From Furcasterigmium furcatum (taxonomy: Eukaryota > Ascomycota > Sordariomycetes > Glomerellales > Plectosphaerellaceae), in the NCBI GenBank assembly GCA_001599815.1, contig BCIA01000005.1:5402472-5466471 (forward strand): a stretch of 64,000 bases of DNA, in the 5' to 3' direction. Positions 34,001 through 45,553 of the stretch are shown here, one piece after another. The notes beneath the pieces were generated by a model that was not told the origin of the DNA, searched no databases, and saw only the letters and a program-made list of their open reading frames with translations. Position 1 is the stretch's first letter. Every line of letters begins with the position of its first letter. Made by a program: the position numbers and the translations under genes.

Positions 34001-35324
34001 TGCCAGGCTCAACGCCGACTTCGTCGACTACCTCCCGGCGGACCCCACAAAGGGCACTTCTGAGGGATGGCAGGTTCTCAGCGAGTGGGACGATCCCATC
34101 TGGGGCTGGGTTGTGCCTAACTATGCCGACAGCGGCATACAGCTCTTCCTCGCTGACGGAACGTTCTTCCGCGAGATCCGTGTCGGCGGGCCACTGGGCG
34201 CAGCCGCCTCTGGCACCTGGCTCCCGTTCCCGAAGCCGTCGAAGGACGTGTCGACAGACGCGAACGTGGCCCAGCTCCAGCGCCTTGCGGACCAGCTGGC
34301 AGACGAGGGCTATCTGCACTCCTTCATCGCAATGGTCAACAAGTCAACAGAGACCGCGGCCCCTCCCCCGTCCGCTTACTCCGAGTTCCTCTCCGCTATC
34401 GTTGGAAAGCCACTGGCTCTCGTCAAAGCCGGGTTCTCGCTCGAGCTTGCCACGGACGAATTCTCCAACACCAGCACCATCAACGGACCGCCCAAGAATC
34501 CGAAGCAGCCGCTACTGCCGTCGAGCAGCGACCCGGACAACCATTACAGCTTCCAGATGCAGCTGGGCGACGCGTCGCGAGTCTATGACGGCCTCATCGC
34601 GTACTTGCTCCCGTCCAAAACGCCCGCGCCCGGGAACGCGCTGGAGCTCGGGACGCTGTACACGCACTTCGTCCCAGATCCCAAGGACGGCGACCCGCCG
34701 ACGCCAAACCTGACGAAGATCGCGGAGTCAAACTATCCCCTCATCTCGCCGTTCTGGGTGGATCCAATGGGCGAAGACATCGTCAAGGCGAAGGACCCTG
34801 CGGGAGCGTTCGCGGCCAGGCGGACGGCACAGCTTCAGCCGCTCGGGGCCATCGTTGACCCCTTCGTGCCCCTGCACGCGTACACGGGCATCCTTCCCAC
34901 GGGGGCGCTCCGGGTGCCCAACTGGACTTGGCAGCAGGCTCTCTCGCGGATGACGGCCTTCTTCCACATGGGGCCCCTGCTGACCACGACCGATGTGCCC
35001 GCGTTCCAAGACCAATACGAGGTGCGCGCGGACAAGTACAACGTGGCCAAAGAAACGAACGTCTTGATCGGCTCCGGCCTGGGCATCCCAGCCCTTCAGG
35101 CGGGTCAATGGGCCTGGCTGCAGCCGTACGATGAGGGGTCGAAGAGCGCTGCCGCACCAGGAAGAGGAGCGGTTGCGGCTGAGAGCGGCGCGGCGCGCTT
35201 CATGGCGATGGACATGGCTGCGGTCGACGAGAGACCTCGCTTCGAGGCGGCGCCCTACACTGCTCTGGAGGGCTACATGCAGCTGCGGACGCCGATCCAG
35301 CAGGACGCGGACGGCGCCAAGTAA
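31089..35324 (+). CDS. Giant protein B (1411 aa), uncharacterised
   Basis: Intronless, 1411 residues. No signal peptide, so probably cytosolic. No named domain. Landmarks: QGIYLHWIVPRPYR at about 94-107; a long helical, probably coiled-coil segment at about 490-565 (NRQRYLDTLNRQLQLLRWEM, EILELMRQIEAAVQSVEDA); and WGWVVPNYADSGIQLFLADG at about 1004-1023. The 'GIxLHW' and 'GWxxPN' blocks recall large bacterial proteins of unknown function; I did not verify this. Codon bias is uniformly high, and the lack of introns over 4.2 kb, shared with gene A, is unusual next to the intron-bearing neighbours and fits acquisition from bacteria. Its position between gene A and the MBL-DUF6603 gene suggests a functional set. 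Confidence 0.75.
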   Translation: MTTPKILAIPCKLDAFVLNEAVSGGTSKYPNEDGNKDHAKIAPLAQPNYTYLRFEKKYIQNDILNFTDLHKTGPAAFNPRLTDLGTGELLEDRQGIYLHWIVPRPYRTGSTLSQDKETQDRAREIAGFKPHRTASEAGGLDDPPVRDDSRAPEFHPAPPRWLVIRKVVSSDPPNVLPEVDGWVVESDRRQNLDDIPPTADLQVDYSPYILGGDAENLDDNAIQEQADVFIGYKAAASSWEESYDPKKPKDQQPSRVDLNLLSSSNQLFADYQPHNSNVFSIVDNLQYKDASGKTKSVQTANVSYYVLGWHSASEQDPLGHLGRFTRGERLAALNMTLDQLDAANEGPINDWLQSKDPSRVLCHGAMYNVLWDSQKKPPKVPADVYYDKLNRDMPIAVGTTPSDAVQAYMNAHSGSNSGTDDAVKEIQQDLLRLQNLRFSSGDGVEDQAEASDILYDGNFSSTEGGGHYFLATSDAGKGDKDRPTAPDPKAIAGLSALNNRQRYLDTLNRQLQLLRWEMFAFWWQYMTDLEPTTTKEQVEAKSKEILELMRQIEAAVQSVEDAKRLIPSRMAEKGVLPPFYQAQDPTMLVAGIETGWAWDYLQLLKTRVDTEFYYAPGSAPKESESWDTFCKTVLPRLPLEIQSAAGGLIDEFIALDPGVSSPPAPQTDYRVPLYHDRDKKHLPPGEEEPWRDRWEESQAWFPLFLEWEAEYTDIPFAPKDPMWTLDERGAWPHDPVKLRYGIAPDIELAGLKPPLNDRRTVSGRVLLLPQAQLDLVENVTQALNSLPDNELLDLDQIRSIKDDLGKLSFLSSPLSGFTDHLLTRVQGNHIKPSVRDGESLKPFKAAIDVGKDVGFLNPQLTMMGIETDLVPYGTLVSYLDDDYCPFKPVTHGQFRFTALNIIDKFGQAITAIDPTPRKDTEGPPPVYPCISEYYAPQSTKENTEVANTVAVVPDPPGLCQYVQLPPSVNQPARLNADFVDYLPADPTKGTSEGWQVLSEWDDPIWGWVVPNYADSGIQLFLADGTFFREIRVGGPLGAAASGTWLPFPKPSKDVSTDANVAQLQRLADQLADEGYLHSFIAMVNKSTETAAPPPSAYSEFLSAIVGKPLALVKAGFSLELATDEFSNTSTINGPPKNPKQPLLPSSSDPDNHYSFQMQLGDASRVYDGLIAYLLPSKTPAPGNALELGTLYTHFVPDPKDGDPPTPNLTKIAESNYPLISPFWVDPMGEDIVKAKDPAGAFAARRTAQLQPLGAIVDPFVPLHAYTGILPTGALRVPNWTWQQALSRMTAFFHMGPLLTTTDVPAFQDQYEVRADKYNVAKETNVLIGSGLGIPALQAGQWAWLQPYDEGSKSAAAPGRGAVAAESGAARFMAMDMAAVDERPRFEAAPYTALEGYMQLRTPIQQDADGAK

Positions 35325-36104
35325 AGAGGGGGCTGCATCGACGGAAACGTTTGCGCTGGTGGTAATGCGGGCTAAAGAAACGTGCTTCTCCATAGTGATG
35401 GGTTATGGAGTTTGCTCTGGGTTTTGAACACAGACTGAATGTTACCATATTGCGGACGTTCATGCAAACGGGGCTTCAGTTATTGCATACACGATCTTTG
35501 TCTCAGGTCCTATCTAACGGCGACGGTTTGCAACGTCCAACGGCTGAGCTGCTTGAGACTCTGCTGACGTCTGAGACACGGCTGAAGATTGAGACCTCTC
35601 ACAAGCGGCCATGTCTCTGCTCGAATGCTATTTGCTCGTTACAGACTCGGGGGAGGTACTTCATACATACATGTATGTACGGCTTTCTGCCACTTGGTCT
35701 CATCCGCTGCTTCCGGGCACATCCAGCATGTCGAAAACGTCGAATATCGTTCTCGTTTGAAGATCGTGATCAGACATCCCACCCTCACATTGTCTCATCT
35801 GTCAAAGCTGACGGTCGTGGGATGCCAGCTGGGAAGGATTGTGCGGCGGCTGCCAACAGGACCTCGTCAGGGTATACGTAGACTCAACTCCTACACCACG
35901 CAAGCGGTAGAAAGGTTCTATGGGACCACCATTTTCATGTGATACAGAAACTGAGCTTTCACTGTCCCCCTTGAAGGACGAAGTTGTGATGATCCCTCTG
36001 TCTTCAAAGTCCATTCATCCTCAACATTCTCGCTCAGTGCTCTCCAACTTCATGGTTGCGTTCACCCATGTACTGAATCTTGAACTGAAAACTGGAACAA
36101 AACA
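35325..36104. other. Intergenic, promoter of giant gene C
   Basis: 780 bp between the stop of giant gene B and the ATG of giant gene C. Short open frames on both strands show no coding bias. Presumed to hold the gene B 3' end and the gene C promoter. Confidence 0.5.
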
Positions 36105-39100
36105 ATGGCAACCAAGTGGCGAGTCGATTCCTTCCATCTCGGACTCGGCGTGGTGGGCGACTCGGCCATCCACCTCCTCGTCGAATATTCGACACTGGTT
36201 CCGGGCCCAGGCGTCGTTCACTATGCCCTGCTCGTTGATGGCGGTGAGTCTGGTGGAGAGAAACGTATCCAGAAAGCCATCGCCGAGATCCAGGACCCTT
36301 CGATCTATGACATGTCGCCCTTGAACAAGCCGGCAAAGGCAAACAAGCTCAAATTCAATGCCGTCGTGATCAGCCACTGGGACACTGATCACTGGAACGG
36401 GGTCCTCTTTGCCATGAGGGATAGCATCGCGGCGCAGGAGAAGCTGAAGCCCGGCAAACCCATCACCGACTTCGAGGTCGAGTTTTTTCAGTACGATAAC
36501 ACGACGTCCCCGCGGACCCCGAAGACGATCGTCTATGCACCTGTCTATGGTCTTCCCACGCAAGGCTGTCGCCTGATACGCAAGCCGGTGAACGGCACGG
36601 CGGCGGTCGCCTTGGCTAATCTCAGCCTGAAGAAGGGTGCGGCGGCCCAGACCATAGTCAGCGATGTGGCCAAGGTTCGGTTTGAGCCTCTCAATCCGCC
36701 CAAGGGCAAGGATCCCACGCTTATAGGGGCCAATCTCATAACCGGCAAGGACCTGCCCATCTCCAAGGCCACAACAGAGGCAAGCTGCAAGGCCATCGGG
36801 AACCCCTCGGACCTGGTGAAGGCGAACCCACCTGATGACCTCTCACACCCCGGCATCTACGTCGTGGGCGTGTCAAAACGAATCATAGGCCCTCTTCCGC
36901 CTTATGAAATCGTCAACGACAATAAAGGGACCCCCAAGAACGAGTCTTCGCTGGCTTGCATGATCATCTGGCCAGGGACTCCTCCGCGCCTATCCCACTA
37001 CTTCTCGGGAGACATGCACTGGGGAGAAGAGGGGATGATCGTCAAGTGGACCGGCACCAGTGGGAAAAGAAACGAGATCGGCGGCTGGGTAACCACTGTC
37101 AAGGCGAGCCACCACGGCTCCAAGACATCCACGCCGACGAACATGCTCCAGATGTTCAACCCCCGCAGCGTGATCGCAAGCGCCGGCGAGAAGAACGGCC
37201 ACCCCAGTAAGCACATCGCACACCTCTAGCACGATTGAGATGTTGACCATCTCTATTATAGGTTGGGAGCTGCTGTTCTATCTCGAGGCGTGGATGAAGA
37301 ACGAAGGGCCAGAAAAAATGGCATACAAGCCGCTCCTCGCGACACAGTTCCCGTATTACCTTCTTCAGCAGCAGGAACCGGGCAAGAAAGACACCGTACA
37401 GTGGCTACCACTGCCCACGAACAAGTCGCACCAGATGAGCATGGAGGTCCTCTACAGCACGTCGGGCATTGCCAAGGAGTATAGGAGTGACCTGAAAGAG
37501 ATATACCTCGCCGCCAGTAAAAGCCTCGCCGCGAGTAGCGGAGTTACCCTGGAGAATCCCGTGGACGAATGGGACGCCATCAAGAATACATCTCCCAAGC
37601 CAGATCCGAAGGCGTGGGCCAGAACACGCATCGCAAAGGCCTGGCCGGATATGTCCCCCGTTCCGGCTACCGCGCATGCCAGCATTGGAACCTCACGCCA
37701 GACCGGTACAATGAAGATTGTCGGAGACGCGAACAGGCTCTTATGGTTCAGAGTCGAGTCCCACAATGACACCGACAAGGACGGCACCGTATGGGTGAAA
37801 TACGATGCGGACTTGGTCGAGACGAAGCTCTGGCCGGATCCGAAGGCTGTTCCACCAACTCCGATGCAGGACGTGGCCTTGCCCTCGAGCGGGAAGACGG
37901 GTGTCAAGCGGACAACGGTTGACGCCTTCACCACTCCCGTCACCGACTACGACCCCCAAACGAAGAAAACTGTCTCGGCCAAGCTCACGTCTTCTGTCGT
38001 GCAACCGGCAGCCGGTCTGTACAGCCCGGCTCCGGGCACGAACTCAAACGAGAACGATGACATTGTTGAGGCAATGCAAGTCGATGTTGCCGTAGAACCG
38101 AGCGTCTCCCTTATCCAACGGCCGCCGAGCAAAGCCGGAGATGACCGGAGTCCCATCCTGCGTCCCCAGCCCGAGCCCGGGCTTCCGGGTGGCCCCATCG
38201 GCAACCCACCCGAGCTGGAGTCCCCCTTCTTCTTCATCTGCTCGAGTGCCGTCGACTTTGTTTCCCCCCCAGGCCCCGAAGTCAAGCAGCTCACTCTGTC
38301 CGACGCTTTGAACAATTTTTTGTCCACATTCCACATGCAGGGCCTCATACTTGCTGATACCCCAAGCCTCAACACTCCTATGCGGCTGCATCATCAAGAT
38401 GAGTTCCAAAAATGGATGATTGGCACGCTGGACGCAGGAGCAACCGCCGGTGGTGTGGCTGTCCTCGCAGACCCCTCCACGGGGGACATGACGGAGTTCG
38501 TGCTGAGCCTGCCAGGTCTCGGCCTGACGTACTCCTCCACGGCAACGGTCAATTCACTGAACGTGGACGAAACTTGGGGACCGGTGACGCTGGGATACGC
38601 GAGCACCGTTCCGGGGCAGAACTCCCTCATTCTCGGGCTGCAAAAAGCCGACAAAGCCACTGGCCTCAGCCTCGCCGACATCCTGGCACCCGCGAGCAAG
38701 CGCGGCGCACTTCTCCCAGGGCTCGCACTCATGCAGAAGGCTCTGGGAAGTAAGCTCAGTTTCGAGGTGGACGTTGCTAGCGGCAGCCGGAACGCGGTCT
38801 GGTTCGAGCCCATGCACGCCTACAGGACGACCATGCGGGCGCAGTACCTGGCCGACGACAGATCGCTCTCGAATATGAACTCATGGATCGAGGGGTTTCT
38901 CGAAGGATTCAGTGTTGTGTCCATCATGGTCATCACGAAACTCCAGTGTTCCTGGACCGCCACCCAGAAGTCTCTTGCATCACTGAACCAGTGGGAATTC
39001 ATTTTGACGACCACCGTCGCGCTTAAAGACGTTGACGTCCAGCCTGTTGTCACTTTCGACTTTGCCGGAGACCTGCTCACGATTGAGATGCAGTTCAACT

Positions 39101-42100
39101 ATTCTGCTACCGGACAGGAAAACCTGCTGGCGCAGATCATGACCTGGATAGGGGGACAGCCGCCTCTTAAGGGCGCGAAGTTCGACTTCACTGATTTGTT
39201 CCATGCTGCCGGCGGTTCAAACTTTGACGCGCCTCTTCTCAGGCGCATCATCCTCACGGTTGAGTTGGATCCCAAGACTGGACTACCAAAGGGCAGCATC
39301 AACAGTGCCAGGGTAGACTTGGAGCTTGGCGTCAAGTTTGGACAGACAGGTCGCGAAAAGATTGTGTTCTTGTTCACGTATACGTGGGCTAGGAATGGTC
39401 AAAGTGTGCTCCGAGGGTCTCTCTGGACGCGTGAGTATTGACGGGTTCTTCCTCCGTATGCCCCTTCGCCACAGCGTACTGACGCGCCGGTAGCACCGCC
39501 CAATAAGCTTGGTGTCGACGACAGACTTCTCCCGGAGTTTGAGCCATACGAGCAGTTCAAGCCCGCGAGCGTCGAGGGGTCAGACTGGGCACCGTGTCTT
39601 GACCTGGAGAACCTCATCCCGAACGATCCCAAGGGACGCAAGAGCAGCGACAAGATCGTCAACATTCCCGACGGGGTGCCCACCAAAGTGATCATGGCGG
39701 TGCTCGAGCTCAACAACTCGTCGATTTCCTTCCAGGGTGCCATTGAGAGCGACGAGCCGAAATCAGACACCATACCCAAGCTGTTCCTCAGCAGGCTGGC
39801 TCTCAACGCGAGCTACACGTTTTCCTCCGCCGAATTCGGCCTCGCCTTTGACTTTGCCGCAGCCATGTACCCGCGACAGGATTCGCAGATTCTCCCTATT
39901 CAGCTGCGAGGTCTTCTTTCCTACAGGACCAACGACGGCTTCGCCATCCAGGCTGGCGTAGACACTCCAGGTATGCTGGGGGCGCACTTCCTCGAATTCT
40001 TCGACAAAGAGTCGAAGTCTTCCGCGACGGCCCTGATCCAGCACATACGATTGCTGCACCTCGATCTCGAATACCGGTATGAGAATAAAAAGGGCTCAAG
40101 CACTAACCCGGCCAAGAGCTTTCTGTTCAGCGGGGCGCTGGCGATCGGAAAGCTCGAGCTCGACCTGACGTTCAACTACTATGGCAAAGACGGCTGGAGC
40201 TTTTCAGCCCAGGCTGGTGGCACCGGCGACGACTGCACCATTCAGGACATACTGGACAGCATCATCGTCGGGGACGGGCACGTCGACTTGCCCTCCTGCG
40301 TGGGGAACATCGTGGTGCCCAAGCCCAAGCCCCCTACATCGGCGGCGGACGACGCAGACAGGGACCTGTTCGATCTCGTGGTGAAGAAGCTGGTGTCCGA
40401 CAGCTCCCAGGTCGTCTTGTTTACGGTCTCGGTGAGCGTTGGCCCCGTCTCCTTTACCTTCCTGCAGTTCCGCGACACCCGCTGGGATGCGAAAACCACG
40501 CCGTCGAAGCGCTTCCTGAGGCTCGTCTGCCACTCCCTGCCGAAGATCGACATCCCCTTGATCGGTGACCTCACGCAGCCCTTTGACGAGATGTACTTCA
40601 TGTGGGTTCAGGACGGCTCCAAGACGACCAAAGAGGCCACGCCGCCAGGCCTCACCAAGGCCGAGGTCGAGATGCTCAACACAGAGCTTGGCAATAACCC
40701 AATCTACCCTAAGCTGAATAAGGAGCCGTCCAGTTACAAGGACACCGACGTGATTGTGGAAGCGGGATGCCACTTGACGCTCGTCCTCAAGGACAGGGCC
40801 GGCCAGAAGGAGGCCGTGCTGGACTATGTTTTCGGCAAGCCGGGGCCGAAGCAAGACATTCTCGCGCCAGCAGAGGCGCTCAAGGCTCATGCAAAGCTTA
40901 GACGCAAGTATGGCGAGAACGTCATCATCCCGAGTCGGCGGCGAGGTGACCGTCCAGACCCAAAGGCCGTCGAGGACCGTAACCCGGCGGATGCCGGCGG
41001 AGGCACAACCAAGGCAGCCATGAAGAAGAGCATCGGGCCATTCTCGATCTCCAACATTGGCCTCAAGTTCAGCAACTCGATCCTCTCTGTGTGCCTGGAC
41101 GCCGAGGTGGCCATCGGACCCATCGGCATGGGCATGCTCGGATTCAGCATCAACGTCCACTTGGGCGGCGAGTACAACCTGCAGAACCTCCCCACGCCCG
41201 TGAACGGCGGCATAGACGTCTCCCTCAACGGGCTGGTTGTCTCGTTCAACAAGCCGCCTGTCACCCTCGCCGGCGGGCTCTTCCGGCAGCAGATCGGGCA
41301 AGATCCTTACTGGGTCGGCGGCGTTGACGTCGGATTCGTGCCCTGGGCGTTCCTGGCAGCAGGGGGATACGGCAGCCTCACCGACCCTGACAACGCCAAG
41401 GAAAAGTTTAGGTCCGCATTCGTGTTCGCACAGCTGCAGGGCCCCCTCATCACCCTCGAGTTCGCGACCATCTCGGGGGTCACCGGCGGCTTCGGGTACA
41501 ACAGCGCGCTCAAGTTGCCCGCCATTGCCGAGGTGCCGTCGTTCCCCTTTGTCAAGATGCCTACCATCAAGCCCGTAACGGGAGACCCGACACTGAACAC
41601 CATACTGGCGCTCGTCAGCGGGGTGTGGTTTAAACCCCTGAACGACTCCTTCTGGGTGGGGGCTGGCTTTACGGTGTCTGCCTTTGAGATGCTCAACGTC
41701 ACGGCCGTGGCGGTCGTTGAATGGGACACGGACGTAAAGATCGGCCTCTACGCGGTGGCAGTCGCGGACATACCGTCGTCTGCCTCCCCGGTCAAGCTGG
41801 CTCACGTGGAGCTCGGTCTCCTCGCGACCATCGACTTCGGCAAGGGTGTTGCCAAGATCGAGGCCCAGCTGTCGCCGTCGTCGTACATCCTGGACCCGGG
41901 ATGCCACCTCTCCGGGGGCTTTGCCTTGTACTACTGGTTCAAGGACGGCCAAGACCAGACAAAGGGCGACTGGGTCTTCACCCTAGGTGGCTACAACAGC
42001 CTGTACAAGAGGCCATTGCAGTATCCAGTCCCCCCACGGCTGCAGATAGCCTGGTCGCTCGGGCCCATCTCGATCATGGGCCAGTCGTACTTTGCCATCA

Positions 42101-43432
42101 CGCCGCGCATGGCCATGGCCGGTATGGTGATGCGAGCCTCGCTGAGCCTCGGCGTTCTTCAGGCGTTCTTCGACGCCTACGCCGACTTCCTCATCAACTT
42201 CAAGCCCTTCACGTTTGTCGGCGGCGCCGCCGTGAGCGTCGGTGTCCAGTTTAAGCTCGATCTCTGGTTCGTGACCATCCGCATCAACGTGCGAATCGGG
42301 GCCAGCCTGGCGATCCAGGGCCCGCCCATCCGGGGAACGTGTCACGTCAACTTCTGGGTGTTCGGATTCGATATCAACTTCGGCTCCGACGTGAAGAATC
42401 TCCCTGCGCCGGTCCATCTCCCGGAGTTCTACGACCTCGTGTTGCAGAAGGGCAGCCCGGCCTCGGCGTCCGTCACCCCCGTCCCGCAGATCTTTGCTTG
42501 CAGGAGCGGGCTTCTCCCGTCCAGTGGCCCTGGCTCCTCGTCGCCGTCCCGCCAGAGGAAGAATCAGCTCTCAAGACAGCGCGTGATTGATCTCGAAGAT
42601 GACGAAGACCTCGCCGAGGACACAGATGGACAAGTGTGGGCAGTCCACGCCGGCACCTTCAGCTTCACCATATCAACGGTGTTTGCCCTCAGCACCGTTA
42701 CGGTGTATCCAGAGAGCAGCAAGCCGCTCGTCTACAACGCGCCCAAGCCGGAAACGGCCGACATCTACTCTCGCCCCATGTACATCAAGGCAGACCAGGC
42801 CCCCATCACCTCCAATCTCCGGGTGTCCATCGAGTTCGATGCGGGCTCGACCGATCGCCAGCCTGAGTGGGAGCTGCAATCGGTCACCACAAACTCGCCC
42901 AAGGCGCTCTGGGACGCTTGTAAGTTCCTTCAGATCCCCAAGGTCTTCATAGCTGACTGACTTATGTATCGTAGACAACGCCGAGGACGACCCGACCACT
43001 GGGTCGACTAGGCTCCTCAATGCCAAGAGCAGCCCGACGGTCCCGCTCATGATGGGCGTGCTCTTCCTCCCGCCGAAACCGTTCCTGAGCAAAGACAAGA
43101 TCCAGCCCTTCGACGCCGTCCTGTCGCAGTTCCAAAATGTCTTCGAGAAGCCGCCCGCCCTGCCCGATTCCACCACGAAGGAGGACACCGCCTGGCTTCC
43201 GGTCCCGCCGGCTGCACCGCCACTGGGAGATCCCGCCAAGCCATGGGAGGATGTGCAGAGTCTATGGAAGAAGCCGGGCCTGGGAGCAGGGGCCGGCGCC
43301 GAAGCAGCGTCGCTGTGGGCCAAGACGATGGCATGGGACGACTCTGCCGTGAGCGGTGCTGTGCCGCAGCGTCTGGTCGATGGTCTGCAGCAGATGTACG
43401 TTGCTGCGCCGCTGATTGCGCAAGCTGCCTGA
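36105..43432 (+). CDS. Giant protein C: ComEC-type MBL fused to DUF6603-like tail
   Basis: Four exons, 36105-37206, 37262-39430, 39494-42919, 42975-43432; phases match and total 2384 residues. Residues 1 to about 385 form a metallo-beta-lactamase fold of the ComEC/Rec2 hydrolase type: ISHWDTDHWNG (about 87-97; metal ligands His, Asp, His), HYFSGDMHW (about 298) and KASHHGSKTS (about 332-341). Residues about 390-1600 are beta-rich with no named domain. About 1600-2060 matches what I know as DUF6603 (for example FSISNIGLKFSNS, GVTGGFGYNSALKLP), made of long alternating hydrophobic strands such as FKLDLWFVTIRINVRIG. The last 120 residues are Pro/Ala-rich. No signal peptide. The enzyme domain could hydrolyse a phosphodiester or similar bond; the tail suggests a large beta-barrel, solenoid or groove. 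Function unknown. Confidence 0.8.
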
Positions 43433-43742
43433 CCTTACCGTCTGTCACTACGGGAGTCTCTTTCGCATGTATTTTGCGGTTTCCAGGCCCGGTAACAGAT
43501 TGATGCAGAGACGGATACGCTCTGAGGCCTGGGTTGGTTCGGTAATCCGCTTTATATCCAGTCGTATTTATTCAACATGGCAATACGCCCATAACTCTTG
43601 TTTACTTGGTAGTTATCCCCCTCCCCTCCCTCCTGAAAACCCGTTTTGAGAGATACGGAGTGCTTTACGATGCAACTATTACTTCCAATATGTTACCCTG
43701 AAGAGATTTATTTATAAATTGGCCGAATGCTGCTTGCTGCCT
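43433..43742. other. Convergent intergenic spacer
   Basis: 310 bp between two convergent genes, giant gene C and SSADH. AT-richer than the genes; presumed 3' UTRs and poly(A) signals. Confidence 0.5.
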
Positions 43743-45293
43743 CTACGGGCCCACGCCAAACGTGATGCTTTTGGTATGTAGGAACTCCTCTATCCCGAGG
43801 TACGAGCCCTGAGGAAAAATTAGCACACAATGCCGTATATCGCTTGACGCGGAACTCTTACCTCTCTTCCAAGGCCACTCTCCTTGACACCGCCAAACGG
43901 CGACGCAACATCGCTGATCAACCCGGTGTTGACGCCGACCATGCCCACCTCCAGCTTCTCCGCCAGTGCCCAGGCCCTGCTGATGTTCTCTGTGAAGAAA
44001 TACCCCGCAAGCCCAAACTCCGTGTCATTCGCCATTCTCAACACGTCACTCTCGTTATCGAACCGGATCAGCGGCAGCAAAGGCCCGAAAGTCTCCTCCC
44101 GGGTGCAGACTGCGTCGCTCGGCACGTCAGATAGTACCGTGGCTTCGAAGAATGAACCGCCCCTATCCGACACGCGGCCTCCCAGGCGAACGGTGGCGCC
44201 CTTGGAGACGGCGTCCTGCACGTGCTTCTCCACACGCTTAATTGCCTCTCTGGTGATAAGGGGTCCGAGTTTGAGGGCCTTGGTCTTCGACACCAGCAGG
44301 TCTGCCAGACGGTCGTAGACGCCCGCTTGGACGTAGACCCTGTTGGTGCAGACACAGGTCTGGCCCGAGAGACGGAACTTACTCGCTATGATGCCCTCGG
44401 CCGCGGTCTCCAGGTTGGCGTCGTCGAAGACGATGAAGGGCGCGTTGCCGCCGAGCTCCAGACTGACGCGCTTGACGGTAGTGGCACACTGCGCGGCGAG
44501 CAGCTTACCGACGGCCGAGGAGCCCGTGAAGGAGAATTTCTTGATGGTTGGATGCTGCGTGAGCACGAGACCAACGGGGATGGTGTTCTGCCGCGTGGTG
44601 ACAATATTCAGGGACCCCGGGGGGAAGCCGGCGCGGGTCGCGAGCTCGGCGAGGGCCAGGGCGGTCAGGGGCGTCTCGGGGGCCGGCTTGACGACGCAGG
44701 GACACCCGGCTGCGAGGGCTGCGGCGACCTTGCGGGTGATCATGGCCGCGGGGAAGTTCCAGGGGGTGATTATGCCGACGACGCCGACAGGCTGCTTCAC
44801 GGCGAGGACGCGCTTGGCCGGGTCGGACGACAGGATGACGGTGCCCCCTACGCGAGGTGCTGCGCCGGCGTACCAATCGATGAAGTCGGCTGCGTATGCT
44901 ACCTCGCCATCGGCCTCGGCCCTGGGTTTGCCGTTTTCGGTCGAGATGATGTTGGCGAGATCCTCTTTAGCTTGGAGGACGAGGGCATGCCAGGTGCGTA
45001 GTAGCTGGCCCCTCTGCTTGCCGGAAAGGTTCGATAACTTCTCGAATGCCTCTTGGGCTTCGTCGACTGCTTCGTTGCACGCGCTGTCGGTGAGGTCTGG
45101 GACGGAAGTGATGACCTCCCAGGTTGAGGGGTCTAAGAGTTGGGAGGACTTGGTTAGATCTGCCCCCACGGGTTCCTGACATGGCATTGTACTTGCTGAA
45201 CACTTCGAACGATTGTCCGTCTATCGCGGGCACCCATTTTCCTCCGATGTGAGCTGAGCGCTCGCGGAGCAACTGGTCGTTGGACAGGTTCAT
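43743..45293 (-). CDS. Succinate-semialdehyde dehydrogenase
   Basis: Three exons, 45197-45293, 43862-45132, 43743-43808, giving 477 residues, the usual length. The enzyme oxidises succinate semialdehyde to succinate with NAD(P)+, feeding the TCA cycle. ALDH marks: ITPWNFPAAMITRK, FTGSSAVGK (cofactor loop), LELGGNAP with general-base Glu at about 258, SGQTCVC with nucleophile Cys at about 292, and PFGGVKESGLGRE near the end; the last 21 residues come from the small third exon. Intron 1 (45133-45196) has a GC donor (TTCA/GCAAGT); only this choice gives the family's FEVFNPSTWEVI junction. The gene heads a lactone-type catabolic cluster and its promoter carries two inverted CTCCAC motifs. Confidence 0.9.
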
Positions 45294-45442
45294 GGCGGAC
45301 AGACGATTAAATTTTGACCTGATCTGTACCTTACAACCCTCATTATCTCAGCTCTCCCTTTCAACGATGCTCTATTAATACTGAGTGACACTTGGGCTTG
45401 GATCTCTCCAGCCTCTCTAAGATCCCCTAATGGATTCCGTCC

Positions 45443-45489
45443 CTCTCCACAACCGTTGGGGTCAGTCGGAGAAGATGGAGTGTGGAGAG
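45443..45489. promoter_or_regulatory. Inverted CTCTCCACA repeat in SSADH promoter
   Basis: CTCTCCACA at 45443-45451 and its exact complement TGTGGAGAG at 45481-45489 form a 9-bp inverted repeat with a 29-bp spacer, about 150-195 bp upstream of the SSADH start. The core CTCCAC recurs in two other promoters of the same cluster. Confidence 0.6.
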
Positions 45490-45553
45490 AGGGCACTGGA
45501 GTACACCCTCGGCAACTTGACCCGGGTTCACCGAACGTCAAGCCGGCGAAATC

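Noticed and set aside
40204..41952. A 582-codon open frame on the minus strand opposite giant gene C
   Set aside because: It mirrors high third-position GC of the plus-strand exon, is rich in Arg/Val/His and has no motif; the plus-strand frame carries the DUF6603-like pattern.
43820..45187. Reading SSADH as a single exon starting at MPCQEP and ending at YGIVC
   Set aside because: It loses the N-terminal and C-terminal family sequence; the three-exon model restores both and is in phase.
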